From assembly GCA_905480305.1 (NCBI GenBank), contig CAJQPV010000172.1:1-7428 (forward strand): a stretch of DNA of 7,428 nt. The letters run 5' to 3'. The stretch is from an uncultured Gammaproteobacteria bacterium. Its GTDB lineage: Bacteria > Pseudomonadota > Gammaproteobacteria > UBA9214. The position numbers and the translations under genes are program-made. A model generated the notes under the pieces. It was given only the letters and a program-made list of their open reading frames with translations, did not search any database and had not been told where the DNA came from. Shown one piece after another: positions 1 through 6,337 of the stretch (position 1 is its first letter; each line of letters begins with the position of its first letter).

Positions 1-324
1 ATCAGCCGGATCATCAGCCAGAACCCGCCTGGCAATCGCGCTTGCGAAGCCCTGAAAATCTTCTTTCTTGGCAACGAAATCAGTTTCGCAATTAACCTCT
101 ACAATGGCAGCAGTCTTGCTGTCATTGCTGGTCTCGATGACAACCAGACCCTCTGCAGCAACACGGCTTGCCTTCTTGTCAGCTTTCGCCAGGCCGGTTT
201 TACGCAACGCCTCAATGGCCGTTTCCATATTACCATCTGCATCAACCAGTGCTTTCTTGCACTCCATCATTCCGGAACCGGTACGTTCGCGCAGTTCTTT
301 TACCAGCGCAGCAGTAATTGCCAT
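1..324 (-). CDS. tsf: Elongation factor Ts, N-terminal 108 residues (partial)
   Basis: EF-Ts is the cytosolic guanine-nucleotide exchange factor that recycles EF-Tu·GDP to EF-Tu·GTP during translation elongation. The reading frame runs from the ATG at 324-322 off the left edge without a stop. It begins [20 protein letters not shown], followed by ECKKAL, which is the UBA-like N-terminal domain of the family. Further on [11 protein letters not shown] (about residues 76-86) carries the TDFV motif that contacts EF-Tu and is part of the family signature. Only the N-terminal domain and the beginning of the core are present; full-length bacterial homologues are about 280-300 residues, so roughly 60% is missing. 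An AGAGGA Shine-Dalgarno sits at 338-333, 8 nt before the start. The gene follows rpsB on the same strand across a 54-bp gap, the classic rpsB-tsf operon, with a terminator-like hairpin between them. Identity is seen directly in the sequence; the operon role is established knowledge. Confidence 0.98.
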   Translation of the reverse strand, partial: MAITAALVKELRERTGSGMMECKKALVDADGNMETAIEALRKTGLAKADKKASRVAAEGLVVIETSNDSKTAAIVEVNCETDFVAKKEDFQGFASAIARRVLADDPAD

Positions 325-359
325 ATCAAATATCCTCTAGATTCTTTCCACGTACTGAT

Positions 360-381
360 AAAAACCTGCCGGGCAGGCTTA
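360..381 (-). terminator. rpsB-tsf intercistronic terminator-like hairpin
   Basis: Read on the minus strand, AAGCCTGC (380-373), a 3-nt loop CCG (372-370) and GCAGGTTT (369-362) form an 8-bp stem with one G·U pair. The 3' arm runs into a tract of five U residues (364-360). The stem starts inside the rpsB stop codon (381-379). This is the form of a short intrinsic terminator. Because tsf lies just downstream in the same operon, it more likely acts as a partial terminator/attenuator that lowers tsf output relative to rpsB, or as a 3'-end stabiliser. The structure is seen; its efficiency is inferred. Confidence 0.6.
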
Positions 382-1338
382 ATCTTCCCCGGCTTCAGTC
401 TTGGCTTCAGTCTTGGCTTCAGTCTTGGCTTCGGTCTTGGCTACAGATTCAACTTCAGTCCCGGCGTCATCGGCTTCAGTCTTGTCTACTGGCTCAGCTT
501 CAGCAGCGGTTTCCCCGGTTGCAGCCGGCTGCGCTGCAGCCTTCTTCAGAGTGACCTTCTCTGCCGTCTTTTTAGGCTTCTTCTTGACCGGCCTGGCAGT
601 ATCACCGCCATCAAGCTCGACAAATTCATCAGTGGAATCAGCCACGGCATGCGCGACACTCAACTTGCCGGTATCTACTGCAGCAGCAGCTGACTCGACA
701 AACAGCTTGATCGCACGAATCGCGTCATCATTGCCGGGAATTACATAATCAACGCCATCCAGCGAGTTGTTGGTATCAACAACACCGATCACAGGGATAC
801 CCAGTTTTCTGGCTTCGCTGATAGCGATCTTTTCGTGGCCGACGTCGATAATAAACATGGCATCGGGAATGCCACGCATGTTCTTGATTCCACCGAGACT
901 GCGTTCCAGCTTCTCAAGCTCACGACTCAGCATCAGCGCTTCTTTTTTGCTGATTTTGTCGAATGAACCGTCTTCAGACATTGTCTCGAGATCTTTCAGG
1001 CGCTTGATGGAAGCGCGCACTGTCTTGTAGTTCGTCAACATGCCGCCAAGCCAGCGGTGATTGACGAACGGCATTCCGCAACGCTCGGCATTTTCCTTGA
1101 TTGCAGTCTGCGCTGAACGCTTGGTGCCGACGAACAGTACCGTCCCGCCGTTTGCAACCATGCTGCCAATATAGTTCATGGCATCTGTAAACAGAGGCAT
1201 GGTTTTTTCAAGGTTGACAATGTGGATCTTGCCGCGTTCACCGAAGATATAGGGGGCCATCTTCGGGTTCCAGTAACGGGTCTGGTGACCAAAATGCACG
1301 CCAGCTTCTAGCATCTGGCGCATAGTGACATCTGTCAT
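379..1338 (-). CDS. rpsB: 30S ribosomal protein S2 with a long repetitive C-terminal tail
   Basis: S2 is a structural protein of the small ribosomal subunit, at the head-platform junction, assembled late and needed for S1 binding. The protein is 319 aa from the ATG at 1338. [19 protein letters not shown] (residues 9-27) and the second family signature [19 protein letters not shown] (158-176) identify it beyond doubt. An in-frame ATG at 1392 would add 18 residues unlike any S2. I chose 1338 because a GGAGA Shine-Dalgarno lies about 9 nt upstream and [10 protein letters not shown] is the usual S2 N-terminus. The core ends near residue 235. The family norm is about 240 residues, so the last ~80 are an extension rich in A, E, K, T and D: first a basic stretch (VKKKPKK, 251-257), then an acidic tail with four tandem KTEA units (301-316). 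The tail is probably disordered. It is followed by tsf and preceded by a structured leader (1357-1424) likely used for autogenous control. Confidence 0.98.
   Translation of the reverse strand: MTDVTMRQMLEAGVHFGHQTRYWNPKMAPYIFGERGKIHIVNLEKTMPLFTDAMNYIGSMVANGGTVLFVGTKRSAQTAIKENAERCGMPFVNHRWLGGMLTNYKTVRASIKRLKDLETMSEDGSFDKISKKEALMLSRELEKLERSLGGIKNMRGIPDAMFIIDVGHEKIAISEARKLGIPVIGVVDTNNSLDGVDYVIPGNDDAIRAIKLFVESAAAAVDTGKLSVAHAVADSTDEFVELDGGDTARPVKKKPKKTAEKVTLKKAAAQPAATGETAAEAEPVDKTEADDAGTEVESVAKTEAKTEAKTEAKTEAGED
391..438 (-). repeat. 12-bp tandem repeat encoding (KTEA)4 in the S2 tail
   Basis: Four head-to-tail 12-bp units occupy 391-402, 403-414, 415-426 and 427-438. The plus-strand unit is GGCTTCAGTCTT; the first three are identical and the fourth has one change (A to G). 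On the coding strand each encodes Lys-Thr-Glu-Ala. A degenerate partial unit follows at 439-450, and an isolated exact copy of the same 12 bases lies at 472-483, encoding KTEA at residues 286-289. The near identity at the nucleotide level points to recent slippage or unequal-recombination expansion. Copy changes keep the frame because the unit is a multiple of three. Confidence 0.95.
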
Positions 1339-1356
1339 TTTCAAAATTCTCCAATT

Positions 1357-1424
1357 TTCAGGGTTAGTCTTCCATGCATCCCATGACGACAACCCGAATG
1401 ACTGTATTTAAATGCATACAGTCA
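1357..1424 (-). promoter_or_regulatory. Structured rpsB mRNA leader, candidate S2 autoregulatory element
   Basis: On the rpsB transcript two stems abut directly. The first is a perfect 9-bp stem, TGACTGTAT (1424-1416) with ATACAGTCA (1407-1399), enclosing an 8-nt loop. The second begins at the very next base: TTC-GGGTT-GTC (1398-1388) pairs with GAC-AACCC-GAA (1369-1357), interrupted by single-base bulges at 1366 and 1360, around a central loop at 1370-1387. The foot of the second stem ends 4-5 nt before the GGAGA Shine-Dalgarno (about 1352-1348). E. coli rpsB is known to have a long structured 5' leader through which S2 represses rpsB-tsf translation. Equivalence here is inferred from position and fold, since I could not align it to the known motif. 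Confidence 0.5.
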
Positions 1425-1490
1425 GCCAGGCACCCTGCCGCATGTGCCGATACATGTGTGAATTAGGTCAGGCGGGGCATTAAATCCCAC

Positions 1491-1519
1491 TTAACAAGCC
1501 CGCCTTTATACCATACACT
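1491..1519 (+). promoter_or_regulatory. Candidate sigma-70 promoter of map-glnD
   Basis: TTAACA (1491-1496, 5 of 6 to the -35 consensus) lies 17 bp upstream of TACACT (1514-1519, 4 of 6 to the -10 consensus), pointing toward map. Transcription would start near 1526 and give a leader of about 70 nt that includes the hairpin at 1543-1569. The boxes interleave with the divergent rpsB promoter on the other strand, so the two could compete for polymerase. This is a weaker match than the rpsB promoter and other starts are possible. Confidence 0.35.
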
Positions 1520-1533
1520 CACCTGCACAGCAA
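1505..1533 (-). promoter_or_regulatory. Candidate sigma-70 promoter of rpsB
   Basis: On the minus strand a -35 box TTGCTG (1533-1528) is separated by exactly 17 bp from a -10 box TATAAA (1510-1505). The -10 is preceded by an extended TGG element. The discriminator after the -10 is very GC-rich (GGCGGGC, 1504-1498), typical of growth-rate- and ppGpp-controlled ribosomal promoters. Initiation near 1498 would give a leader of about 160 nt, long enough to carry the stems at 1357-1424. The boxes are seen; activity and stringent control are inferred. Confidence 0.65.
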
Positions 1534-1542
1534 TCCGGGAGC

Positions 1543-1569
1543 CCGGCCTGCGTACTGCCACAGGCCCGG
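1543..1569 (+). promoter_or_regulatory. GC-rich hairpin in the map leader
   Basis: CCGGCCTG (1543-1550) pairs with CAGGCC-C-GG (1561-1569) with one bulged C at 1567, around a 10-nt loop (1551-1560). No U-tract follows, so it is not an intrinsic terminator. It ends about 18 nt before the map Shine-Dalgarno and lies just upstream of the rpsB -35 box on the opposite strand. It may be a leader RNA structure or simply a GC-rich dyad; no function is shown. Confidence 0.4.
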
Positions 1570-1597
1570 ACCTAACCCATAAAATTCAGGATGTTAA

Positions 1598-2365
1598 ATG
1601 CCAGTTTCCATAAAAAACCCGGATGAAATCGAGAAGATGCGTATTGCCGGACGTCTCGGCGGTGAAGTCCTGAGAATGATCCGGCCGCATGTACAACCCG
1701 GCATCACCACCAACGAACTGGATCGCATCTGTCACGATTACATCGTCAACCAGCAACAGGCAATCCCGGCACCGCTCAATTATCGCGGCTTCCCGAAATC
1801 TATTTGCACCTCGATTAATCACGTCGTCTGCCACGGCATACCCGGCGACAAGGTCATTAAAAAAGGTGATGCCGTTAATATAGACGTCACCGTTATCAAG
1901 GACGGCTTCCATGGCGACACCAGCAAGATGTTCTTTGTCGGCACACCCACGGTTGCCGCCGAGCGGCTGGCTCGCATCAGCCATGAGTGCATGAAAATCG
2001 GCATTGAAATGGTAAAACCCGGTGTCCAGCTCGGCGACATCGGCCACGCTATCCAGCAGCATGCCGAATCTCAACATTGTTCAATTGTGCGCGAGTACTG
2101 CGGACATGGCATCGGCCGTGAATTTCACGAGGATCCGCAGGTATTGCACTACGGCAAACCGGGCACCGGCATGAAACTCGAAGCCGGTATGACGTTCACG
2201 ATCGAACCCATGGTGAATGCCGGCAAACGACACACCAAACTGTTGCCGGATGGCTGGACCGTGGTTACCAAGGACCACAGCCTCTCTGCACAATGGGAAC
2301 ATACCATCCTGGTAACAGACACCGGCCATGAAGTGCTGACCTGTCTGCCCGATGATGAAATCTAG
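1598..2365 (+). CDS. map: Methionine aminopeptidase, type I
   Basis: This cytosolic dinuclear metalloprotease removes the initiator methionine from nascent proteins after deformylation, when the second residue is small. The 255-aa product has the complete pita-bread catalytic set: the five metal ligands fall at D96 (in NIDV), D107 (in GFHGD), H170 (in CGHGIG), E203 (in FTIEP) and E234 (in QWEH). The catalytic histidines are H79 (in VCHGIP) and H177 (in EFHEDP). These positions are nearly in register with the E. coli enzyme (264 aa). There is no N-terminal zinc-finger extension, so it is the short class Ia form. The start at 1598 has an AGGA Shine-Dalgarno at 1588-1591. The gene is divergent from rpsB and 18 bp upstream of glnD, the same order as in E. 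coli and pseudomonads, so map and glnD are probably cotranscribed. Confidence 0.98.
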   Translation: MPVSIKNPDEIEKMRIAGRLGGEVLRMIRPHVQPGITTNELDRICHDYIVNQQQAIPAPLNYRGFPKSICTSINHVVCHGIPGDKVIKKGDAVNIDVTVIKDGFHGDTSKMFFVGTPTVAAERLARISHECMKIGIEMVKPGVQLGDIGHAIQQHAESQHCSIVREYCGHGIGREFHEDPQVLHYGKPGTGMKLEAGMTFTIEPMVNAGKRHTKLLPDGWTVVTKDHSLSAQWEHTILVTDTGHEVLTCLPDDEI

Positions 2366-2383
2366 CTTTTTTTGAAAGCCATC

Positions 2384-5083
2384 ATGACTGACAGCGACCC
2401 GGTGATCGCCACCACGGCAACCTTTGAATACTGGTTTCAGCTGCCTGAACTGGATCAGATATTAACCGAATCCGGTAGTCCGCTGGAAGCATTCAAGCAG
2501 TGTCTGAAACAGGGTAACGAAATTCTCGGACAGCAGTTCGATAATGGCGTCGGCGCTCCCGTCCTGGTCCCTGCCCGCTCCTGGCTAATCGACAAGGTGC
2601 TAATGCGCACATGGGCCCGCTTCATGGGTACCGACACCGGGCAAGCAGCACTGGTAGCCGTGGGCGGCTATGGACGCAGCGAATTAATGCCTGGCTCCGA
2701 TATTGACCTGCTGATTCTGTTGCCCGATGACGACAGCAATCGCTTTGATGCACAGATTACCGAATTATTAACCTTCCTCTGGGATATCGGACTGGAGGTT
2801 GGCCACAGCGTGCGCACCATCGAGGACTGTATCGAACAATCACTTGCCGATGTCACCGTGGTCACCAACCTCATGGAAGCGCGCTTGCTTGCCGGCTCGG
2901 AACAGCTGTTCCGGGGCATGCAGAAAAGCACCGCGCCCGCAGAGATCTGGAACAGCCGTACATTTTTTGAAGTAAAGAGTGCCGAGCAGCGTAGCCGTTA
3001 CAAAAAGTACCACAACTCCGCCTACAACCTCGAACCGAATATCAAGGAGGGTCCCGGCGGACTGCGCGACATCCAGATGATTGCCTGGGTTGCCAACAGG
3101 CATTTTGGCACCGCCTCGCTGCAACAACTGGTTGATCATGGATTCCTGACCCGCAAGGAATATGAAACCCTGGTCAAGGGGCGCGACCTGCTGTGGAATA
3201 TCCGCTTCGCCCTGCACATGCTGACGGGACGAGGTGAAGACCGCCTGCTGTTTGATTACCAGCGCACTCTGGCCAGCACATTCGGCTTCCATGACGACGG
3301 CAATCGACTCGGTGTGGAAGCCTTCATGAAGCAGTACTACCGTACCATTATGGAGCTCAGCCGTCTTAACGAGATGTTGCTGCAACTGTTTCATGAAAAC
3401 ATCCTGCACCCGGAAGGTCCGGGCGAACCCGTTGTCATTAACAAACGCTTCCAGAGCCGTGACGGCTACATTGAAATCAGTAATGACAAGGTTTTTGCGC
3501 GCTACCCGTTTGCGCTACTCGAAATATTTCTGCTGCTGGAACAGAACCCGGAACTGCAGGGTGTTCGCGCCGGCACCATACGGGCCATACGCCAGCATCG
3601 CCATCTTATTGATGATGAATACCGCAACGACATCAGGGCCCGCAGCCTGTTCATGGAGATAATCAGGCAACCGCAGGGGCTCACACACCAACTGCGGCGC
3701 ATGAACGTATACGGCATTATCGCTGCCTACCTGCCCGCTTTCCGGCATATTGTCGGACTGATGCAATATGACCTGTTTCACATCTACACGGTAGACGAGC
3801 ACATTCTCAAGGTCATACGCAACCTGCGCCGCTTTACCGTACATGAACATGCGTGTGAATTTCCGCTCTGCAGCCATGTCATCGCTACCCTGCCAAAACC
3901 CGAACTGCTGTACCTTGCCGGCCTGTTTCACGATATCGCCAAGGGGCGTGGTGGCGACCACTCAACGCTGGGCAGCGAGGTCGCCCACACCTTCTGCGTC
4001 AAGCATGGCCTTGGCAACTATGATGCAGAACTGGTTAGCTGGCTTGTCAACCAGCACTTGCTGATGTCGTCAACCGCGCAACGTGAAGATATCAGCGATC
4101 CGGTTGTTGTGAACCGGTTTGCCGGAACCGTTGGAAATACCGTGTACCTGGATTACCTGTACCTGCTGACAGTTGCGGATATACGTGGCACCAACCCGGA
4201 GATGTGGAACAGCTGGAAGGATGCCCTGCTGAAACAACTCTACTACAACACGCGTCGCGCACTGCAACGCGGGCTGCAGGATCCGCTGGAACGTGCCGAA
4301 CATATTCAGCAAATTCGGGAAGCCACCTCAAAGCTGCTGCAGGAATCACCCTCCGGGGCCGGCGTCCTGTGGGACAGTTTCGGCGACGAATATTTTCTGC
4401 GCCACTCTCCCGAGCAGATAGCGCACCATACACAGCTGCTGATAAACAGGACGGATAACAACAATATCGTCGACATCCAGCCGCTAACCGAACGCGGCGG
4501 CACAGAAATACTCATCTTTGCACCTTCCGGTGAGAACCTGTTCAGCCGCATAACTGCCGTGCTGGACCAGCTGGGGCTGAACGTTGTTAATGCCGGTATT
4601 ACCACGACCACCGACAACCATATCCTGGACACCTTTGATGTACTTGAAGAATCCGGGAAACCGGTAACAAACGACATGCGCATTGAAGAAATCAGGACAG
4701 CCCTGCTGGACGAAATCAACAACAGTGATCGAAAACCCTGGCAAATCACACGACGCACACCGCACCGTTACCGGCATTTTCCGATCAAGACACATCTCGA
4801 ATTCAAGCAGGACAGCTTTGACCGCCGCACCGTCATGGAACTGGTGACAGCCGACCGCCCGGGCCTGTTATCACAAATAGCAAGGGCATTTACAGACTGC
4901 GGCGTGAAGCTGCTGAATGCCAAAATCGCTACCTTCGGTTCACGTGTAGAAGATGTGTATTACATTACCGACAATAACAATGAACCGCTGACAGACACAC
5001 TGATCTCGGAATGTCTGGAAAAAACCATCTACAAATACCTGGATATTGATAACGCTGCTGCATCCGGCGAGTTCAAGCAGTAA
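2384..5083 (+). CDS. glnD: Bifunctional [protein-PII] uridylyltransferase / uridylyl-removing enzyme
   Basis: GlnD is the cytosolic glutamine sensor. It uridylylates PII proteins (GlnB/GlnK) when glutamine is low and removes UMP when it is high, thereby controlling glutamine synthetase adenylylation and NtrB/NtrC. The product is 899 aa from the ATG at 2384 (E. coli about 890). Domain order: nucleotidyltransferase with GGYGRSE (94-100) and the catalytic SDID aspartates (D106, D108); the GlnD linker region (YNLEPNIKEGPGGLRDI, about 214-230); the HD hydrolase domain with HDIAKGRGGDH (H516, D517); then two C-terminal ACT domains, near 700-775 and 815-885 (DRPGLLSQIARAF), which bind glutamine. All catalytic residues are present, so both activities should be intact. 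A TTG at 2372 in the same frame would add four residues, but no Shine-Dalgarno precedes it. The ATG has only a weak GAAAG upstream and may depend on coupling to map. Its last 11 bp overlap the convergent VOC gene. Confidence 0.97.
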   Translation: MTDSDPVIATTATFEYWFQLPELDQILTESGSPLEAFKQCLKQGNEILGQQFDNGVGAPVLVPARSWLIDKVLMRTWARFMGTDTGQAALVAVGGYGRSELMPGSDIDLLILLPDDDSNRFDAQITELLTFLWDIGLEVGHSVRTIEDCIEQSLADVTVVTNLMEARLLAGSEQLFRGMQKSTAPAEIWNSRTFFEVKSAEQRSRYKKYHNSAYNLEPNIKEGPGGLRDIQMIAWVANRHFGTASLQQLVDHGFLTRKEYETLVKGRDLLWNIRFALHMLTGRGEDRLLFDYQRTLASTFGFHDDGNRLGVEAFMKQYYRTIMELSRLNEMLLQLFHENILHPEGPGEPVVINKRFQSRDGYIEISNDKVFARYPFALLEIFLLLEQNPELQGVRAGTIRAIRQHRHLIDDEYRNDIRARSLFMEIIRQPQGLTHQLRRMNVYGIIAAYLPAFRHIVGLMQYDLFHIYTVDEHILKVIRNLRRFTVHEHACEFPLCSHVIATLPKPELLYLAGLFHDIAKGRGGDHSTLGSEVAHTFCVKHGLGNYDAELVSWLVNQHLLMSSTAQREDISDPVVVNRFAGTVGNTVYLDYLYLLTVADIRGTNPEMWNSWKDALLKQLYYNTRRALQRGLQDPLERAEHIQQIREATSKLLQESPSGAGVLWDSFGDEYFLRHSPEQIAHHTQLLINRTDNNNIVDIQPLTERGGTEILIFAPSGENLFSRITAVLDQLGLNVVNAGITTTTDNHILDTFDVLEESGKPVTNDMRIEEIRTALLDEINNSDRKPWQITRRTPHRYRHFPIKTHLEFKQDSFDRRTVMELVTADRPGLLSQIARAFTDCGVKLLNAKIATFGSRVEDVYYITDNNNEPLTDTLISECLEKTIYKYLDIDNAAASGEFKQ

Positions 5084-5453
5084 CTCTCTCGACCAGTTCC
5101 ACGGCATTTCCGTCCGGATCACGGCAAAACAGCGCGCGGCGCCCGGAACGACTCGGGGTATAAGGTATATCGGCAGCCTCCAGTGCGACTTCGATTGCGC
5201 CAAGATCAACCACATCAAGTGCCACATGCCGGTCGCGCCCACCATGTTCAGGTAACTCTGCCTGTGTCGCTGCTAGCGAAATTTCCAGCAGGTGAATCTG
5301 GGCCGCACCCACCACCAGCCATGCGCCCGGAAAAGTCATCTGCGGACGTGACTCGTCAAGCTCCAGTCCCAGCAGCCCCTGGTAAAATTCCAGAGCGCGC
5401 GCAGTATCTTTAACCAGCAGGCTCACATGATTAAGCGCAATAATATTTTTCAT
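5073..5453 (-). CDS. VOC-superfamily (glyoxalase/dioxygenase fold) protein
   Basis: This 126-aa protein has the paired beta-alpha-beta-beta-beta modules of the vicinal oxygen chelate fold. The first module begins LNHVSLLVKDTARALEFYQG and includes GAWLVVG and IHLLEI. The second begins RHVALDVVDL and ends CRDPDGNAVELVE. Candidate metal ligands are H9, E57, H76 and E119, spaced much like the H/E/H/E set of E. coli glyoxalase I. However, the sequence lacks other glyoxalase I landmarks, and many VOC proteins share this spacing. Substrate is therefore unknown; a lyase, dioxygenase, isomerase or thiol-transferase role is possible. Its ATG overlaps the transporter stop codon as ATGA (5453-5450). An AAGGA Shine-Dalgarno at 5465-5461 lies in the transporter's last codons and is folded into a hairpin, so its translation is probably coupled to the transporter. 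The 3' end overlaps glnD tail to tail by 11 bp. Confidence 0.88.
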   Translation of the reverse strand: MKNIIALNHVSLLVKDTARALEFYQGLLGLELDESRPQMTFPGAWLVVGAAQIHLLEISLAATQAELPEHGGRDRHVALDVVDLGAIEVALEAADIPYTPSRSGRRALFCRDPDGNAVELVERVTA

Positions 5454-6337
5454 ACTTCATTCCTTGAATGAATACGTGCTGCCAGCGCAGCAGCCGTTAC
5501 TACCATAAAACCACCCAGCCACTCCTTCGGCAACACCATTTCATCTGTCAGCAACAACGCGGAAATTGCGCCTACTACCAGTTCAAACAGCAGGATTACG
5601 GCAGAACGATGCAGTGGCATGCGTGTCACGCCATACAACACCGACAGCGTCATCACCAGAAAACCGCACAAGCCCAGCAGCACTGCCGCCAGCAGCACAC
5701 CCCCGGCGACTGCAGGAAACGCCGTACTGCTCAGCCAGATCCACAGGCTCGCCACAACCACCACCCCGATCCAGCTGCCGGTAGACTTCAGCAATAGACT
5801 GACATTCTGCAGGCCACGCACGAACACGTTACTCAGCGCAAATGCAAAACCGGAGGACACTGCCAGCCAGTCAGCTGTGTCACGCGGCCACGGCATACCC
5901 AGACTTTCATCCCAGAGCATGATAATCGCGCCGACAACAGCTATCGCAAATACCAAAACAGACTGCCCGTCGAGCCGCTCGCCAAGTAATAACCAGCCCA
6001 GACAAACTGCCCAGAACGGTGACAGGTAAAACAGCAGCAGCACCCGCACCACGTTACCGTCCAGCACCGCCATAATGAAGGCGACATTACACCAGCCGGC
6101 AGACAGGCCCATCAACAGAAACGGCAGAAAGTTACGGTGCAACGAGGCCCGTTCACGCACCAGCACCCACAGAAACAGCAGCAAAATCGCACCGTAGCTG
6201 ATAAGCGCGCTCCACAAACCTGCCAGCCCCTGTTCGTCAAGCAGACGCAGTGGATACCAGATCAATCCCCATAAGGTAGCTGAAAACAGCAGGCTGAGTA
6301 TTGGCAGCAGTCGATTTCCCGGTTTTGATGTATCCAT
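5450..6337 (-). CDS. EamA/DMT-family 10-TM transporter
   Basis: This 295-aa inner-membrane protein belongs to the drug/metabolite transporter superfamily, whose members export or import small metabolites. Ten hydrophobic segments can be counted, near residues 10-30, 40-60, 70-92, 97-118, 125-142, 156-174, 186-203, 210-237, 244-263 and 271-288. They fall into two EamA repeats: the first closes with LLLGERLDGQS (116-126) at the end of TM4, and the second has the matching LLFELVVGAISALLLTDE (249-266) after TM8. The frame is open upstream to an ATG at 6427, but the added residues are hydrophilic and not family-like. The start at 6337 has an AAGGGA Shine-Dalgarno (6347-6342) and gives a usual length; an ATG at 6361 lacks one. 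Substrate cannot be told from sequence. It is the first gene of a two-gene unit with the VOC protein and is divergent from dapC. Confidence 0.9.
   Translation of the reverse strand: MDTSKPGNRLLPILSLLFSATLWGLIWYPLRLLDEQGLAGLWSALISYGAILLLFLWVLVRERASLHRNFLPFLLMGLSAGWCNVAFIMAVLDGNVVRVLLLFYLSPFWAVCLGWLLLGERLDGQSVLVFAIAVVGAIIMLWDESLGMPWPRDTADWLAVSSGFAFALSNVFVRGLQNVSLLLKSTGSWIGVVVVASLWIWLSSTAFPAVAGGVLLAAVLLGLCGFLVMTLSVLYGVTRMPLHRSAVILLFELVVGAISALLLTDEMVLPKEWLGGFMVVTAAALAARIHSRNEV
5456..5472 (-). promoter_or_regulatory. Hairpin enclosing the VOC ribosome-binding site
   Basis: On the transcript TTCATTC (5472-5466) and GAATGAA (5462-5456) form a perfect 7-bp stem with a 3-nt AAG loop. The AAGGA Shine-Dalgarno (5465-5461) spans the loop and the 3' arm, and the stem ends only 2 nt before the VOC ATG. 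The hairpin lies in the last sense codons of the transporter gene. Ribosomes finishing the transporter would melt it, which fits translational coupling at the ATGA overlap. The structure is seen; the coupling is inferred. Confidence 0.5.

Noticed and set aside
391..450. 12-bp repeats as a CRISPR or regulatory array
   Set aside because: Units are contiguous without spacers, in frame, and encode KTEA within the S2 tail; a coding microsatellite-like repeat explains them.
401..748. Open frames on the plus strand across rpsB and tsf (also 68-340, 318-554, 767-1030)
   Set aside because: They are antisense shadows of clearly identified ribosomal and elongation-factor genes, have low-complexity translations, and lack ribosome-binding sites.
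1339..1392. Upstream in-frame ATG at 1392 for rpsB
   Set aside because: The 18 added residues do not resemble any S2 N-terminus and fall in the structured leader; the ATG at 1338 has a good Shine-Dalgarno and the normal S2 beginning.
1429..1448. GGCAC/GTGCC 5-bp stem with a 10-nt loop in the rpsB leader
   Set aside because: Too short and loop too large to claim as a separate element; could only be judged with covariation data.
1586..2077. 163-codon minus-strand frame antisense to map
   Set aside because: It lies wholly within a MetAP gene with all catalytic residues, and its translation resembles no family I recognise; a codon-bias shadow.
2840..3409. 189-codon minus-strand frame antisense to glnD (and 148 codons at 3515-3961)
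   Set aside because: Shadow frames of glnD, whose protein is full-length and conserved throughout; no ribosome-binding site or recognisable motif.
5073..5453. Calling the VOC protein glyoxalase I (gloA)
   Set aside because: The H/E/H/E spacing fits, but the rest of the sequence lacks glyoxalase I-specific stretches; the superfamily is too diverse to assign a substrate.
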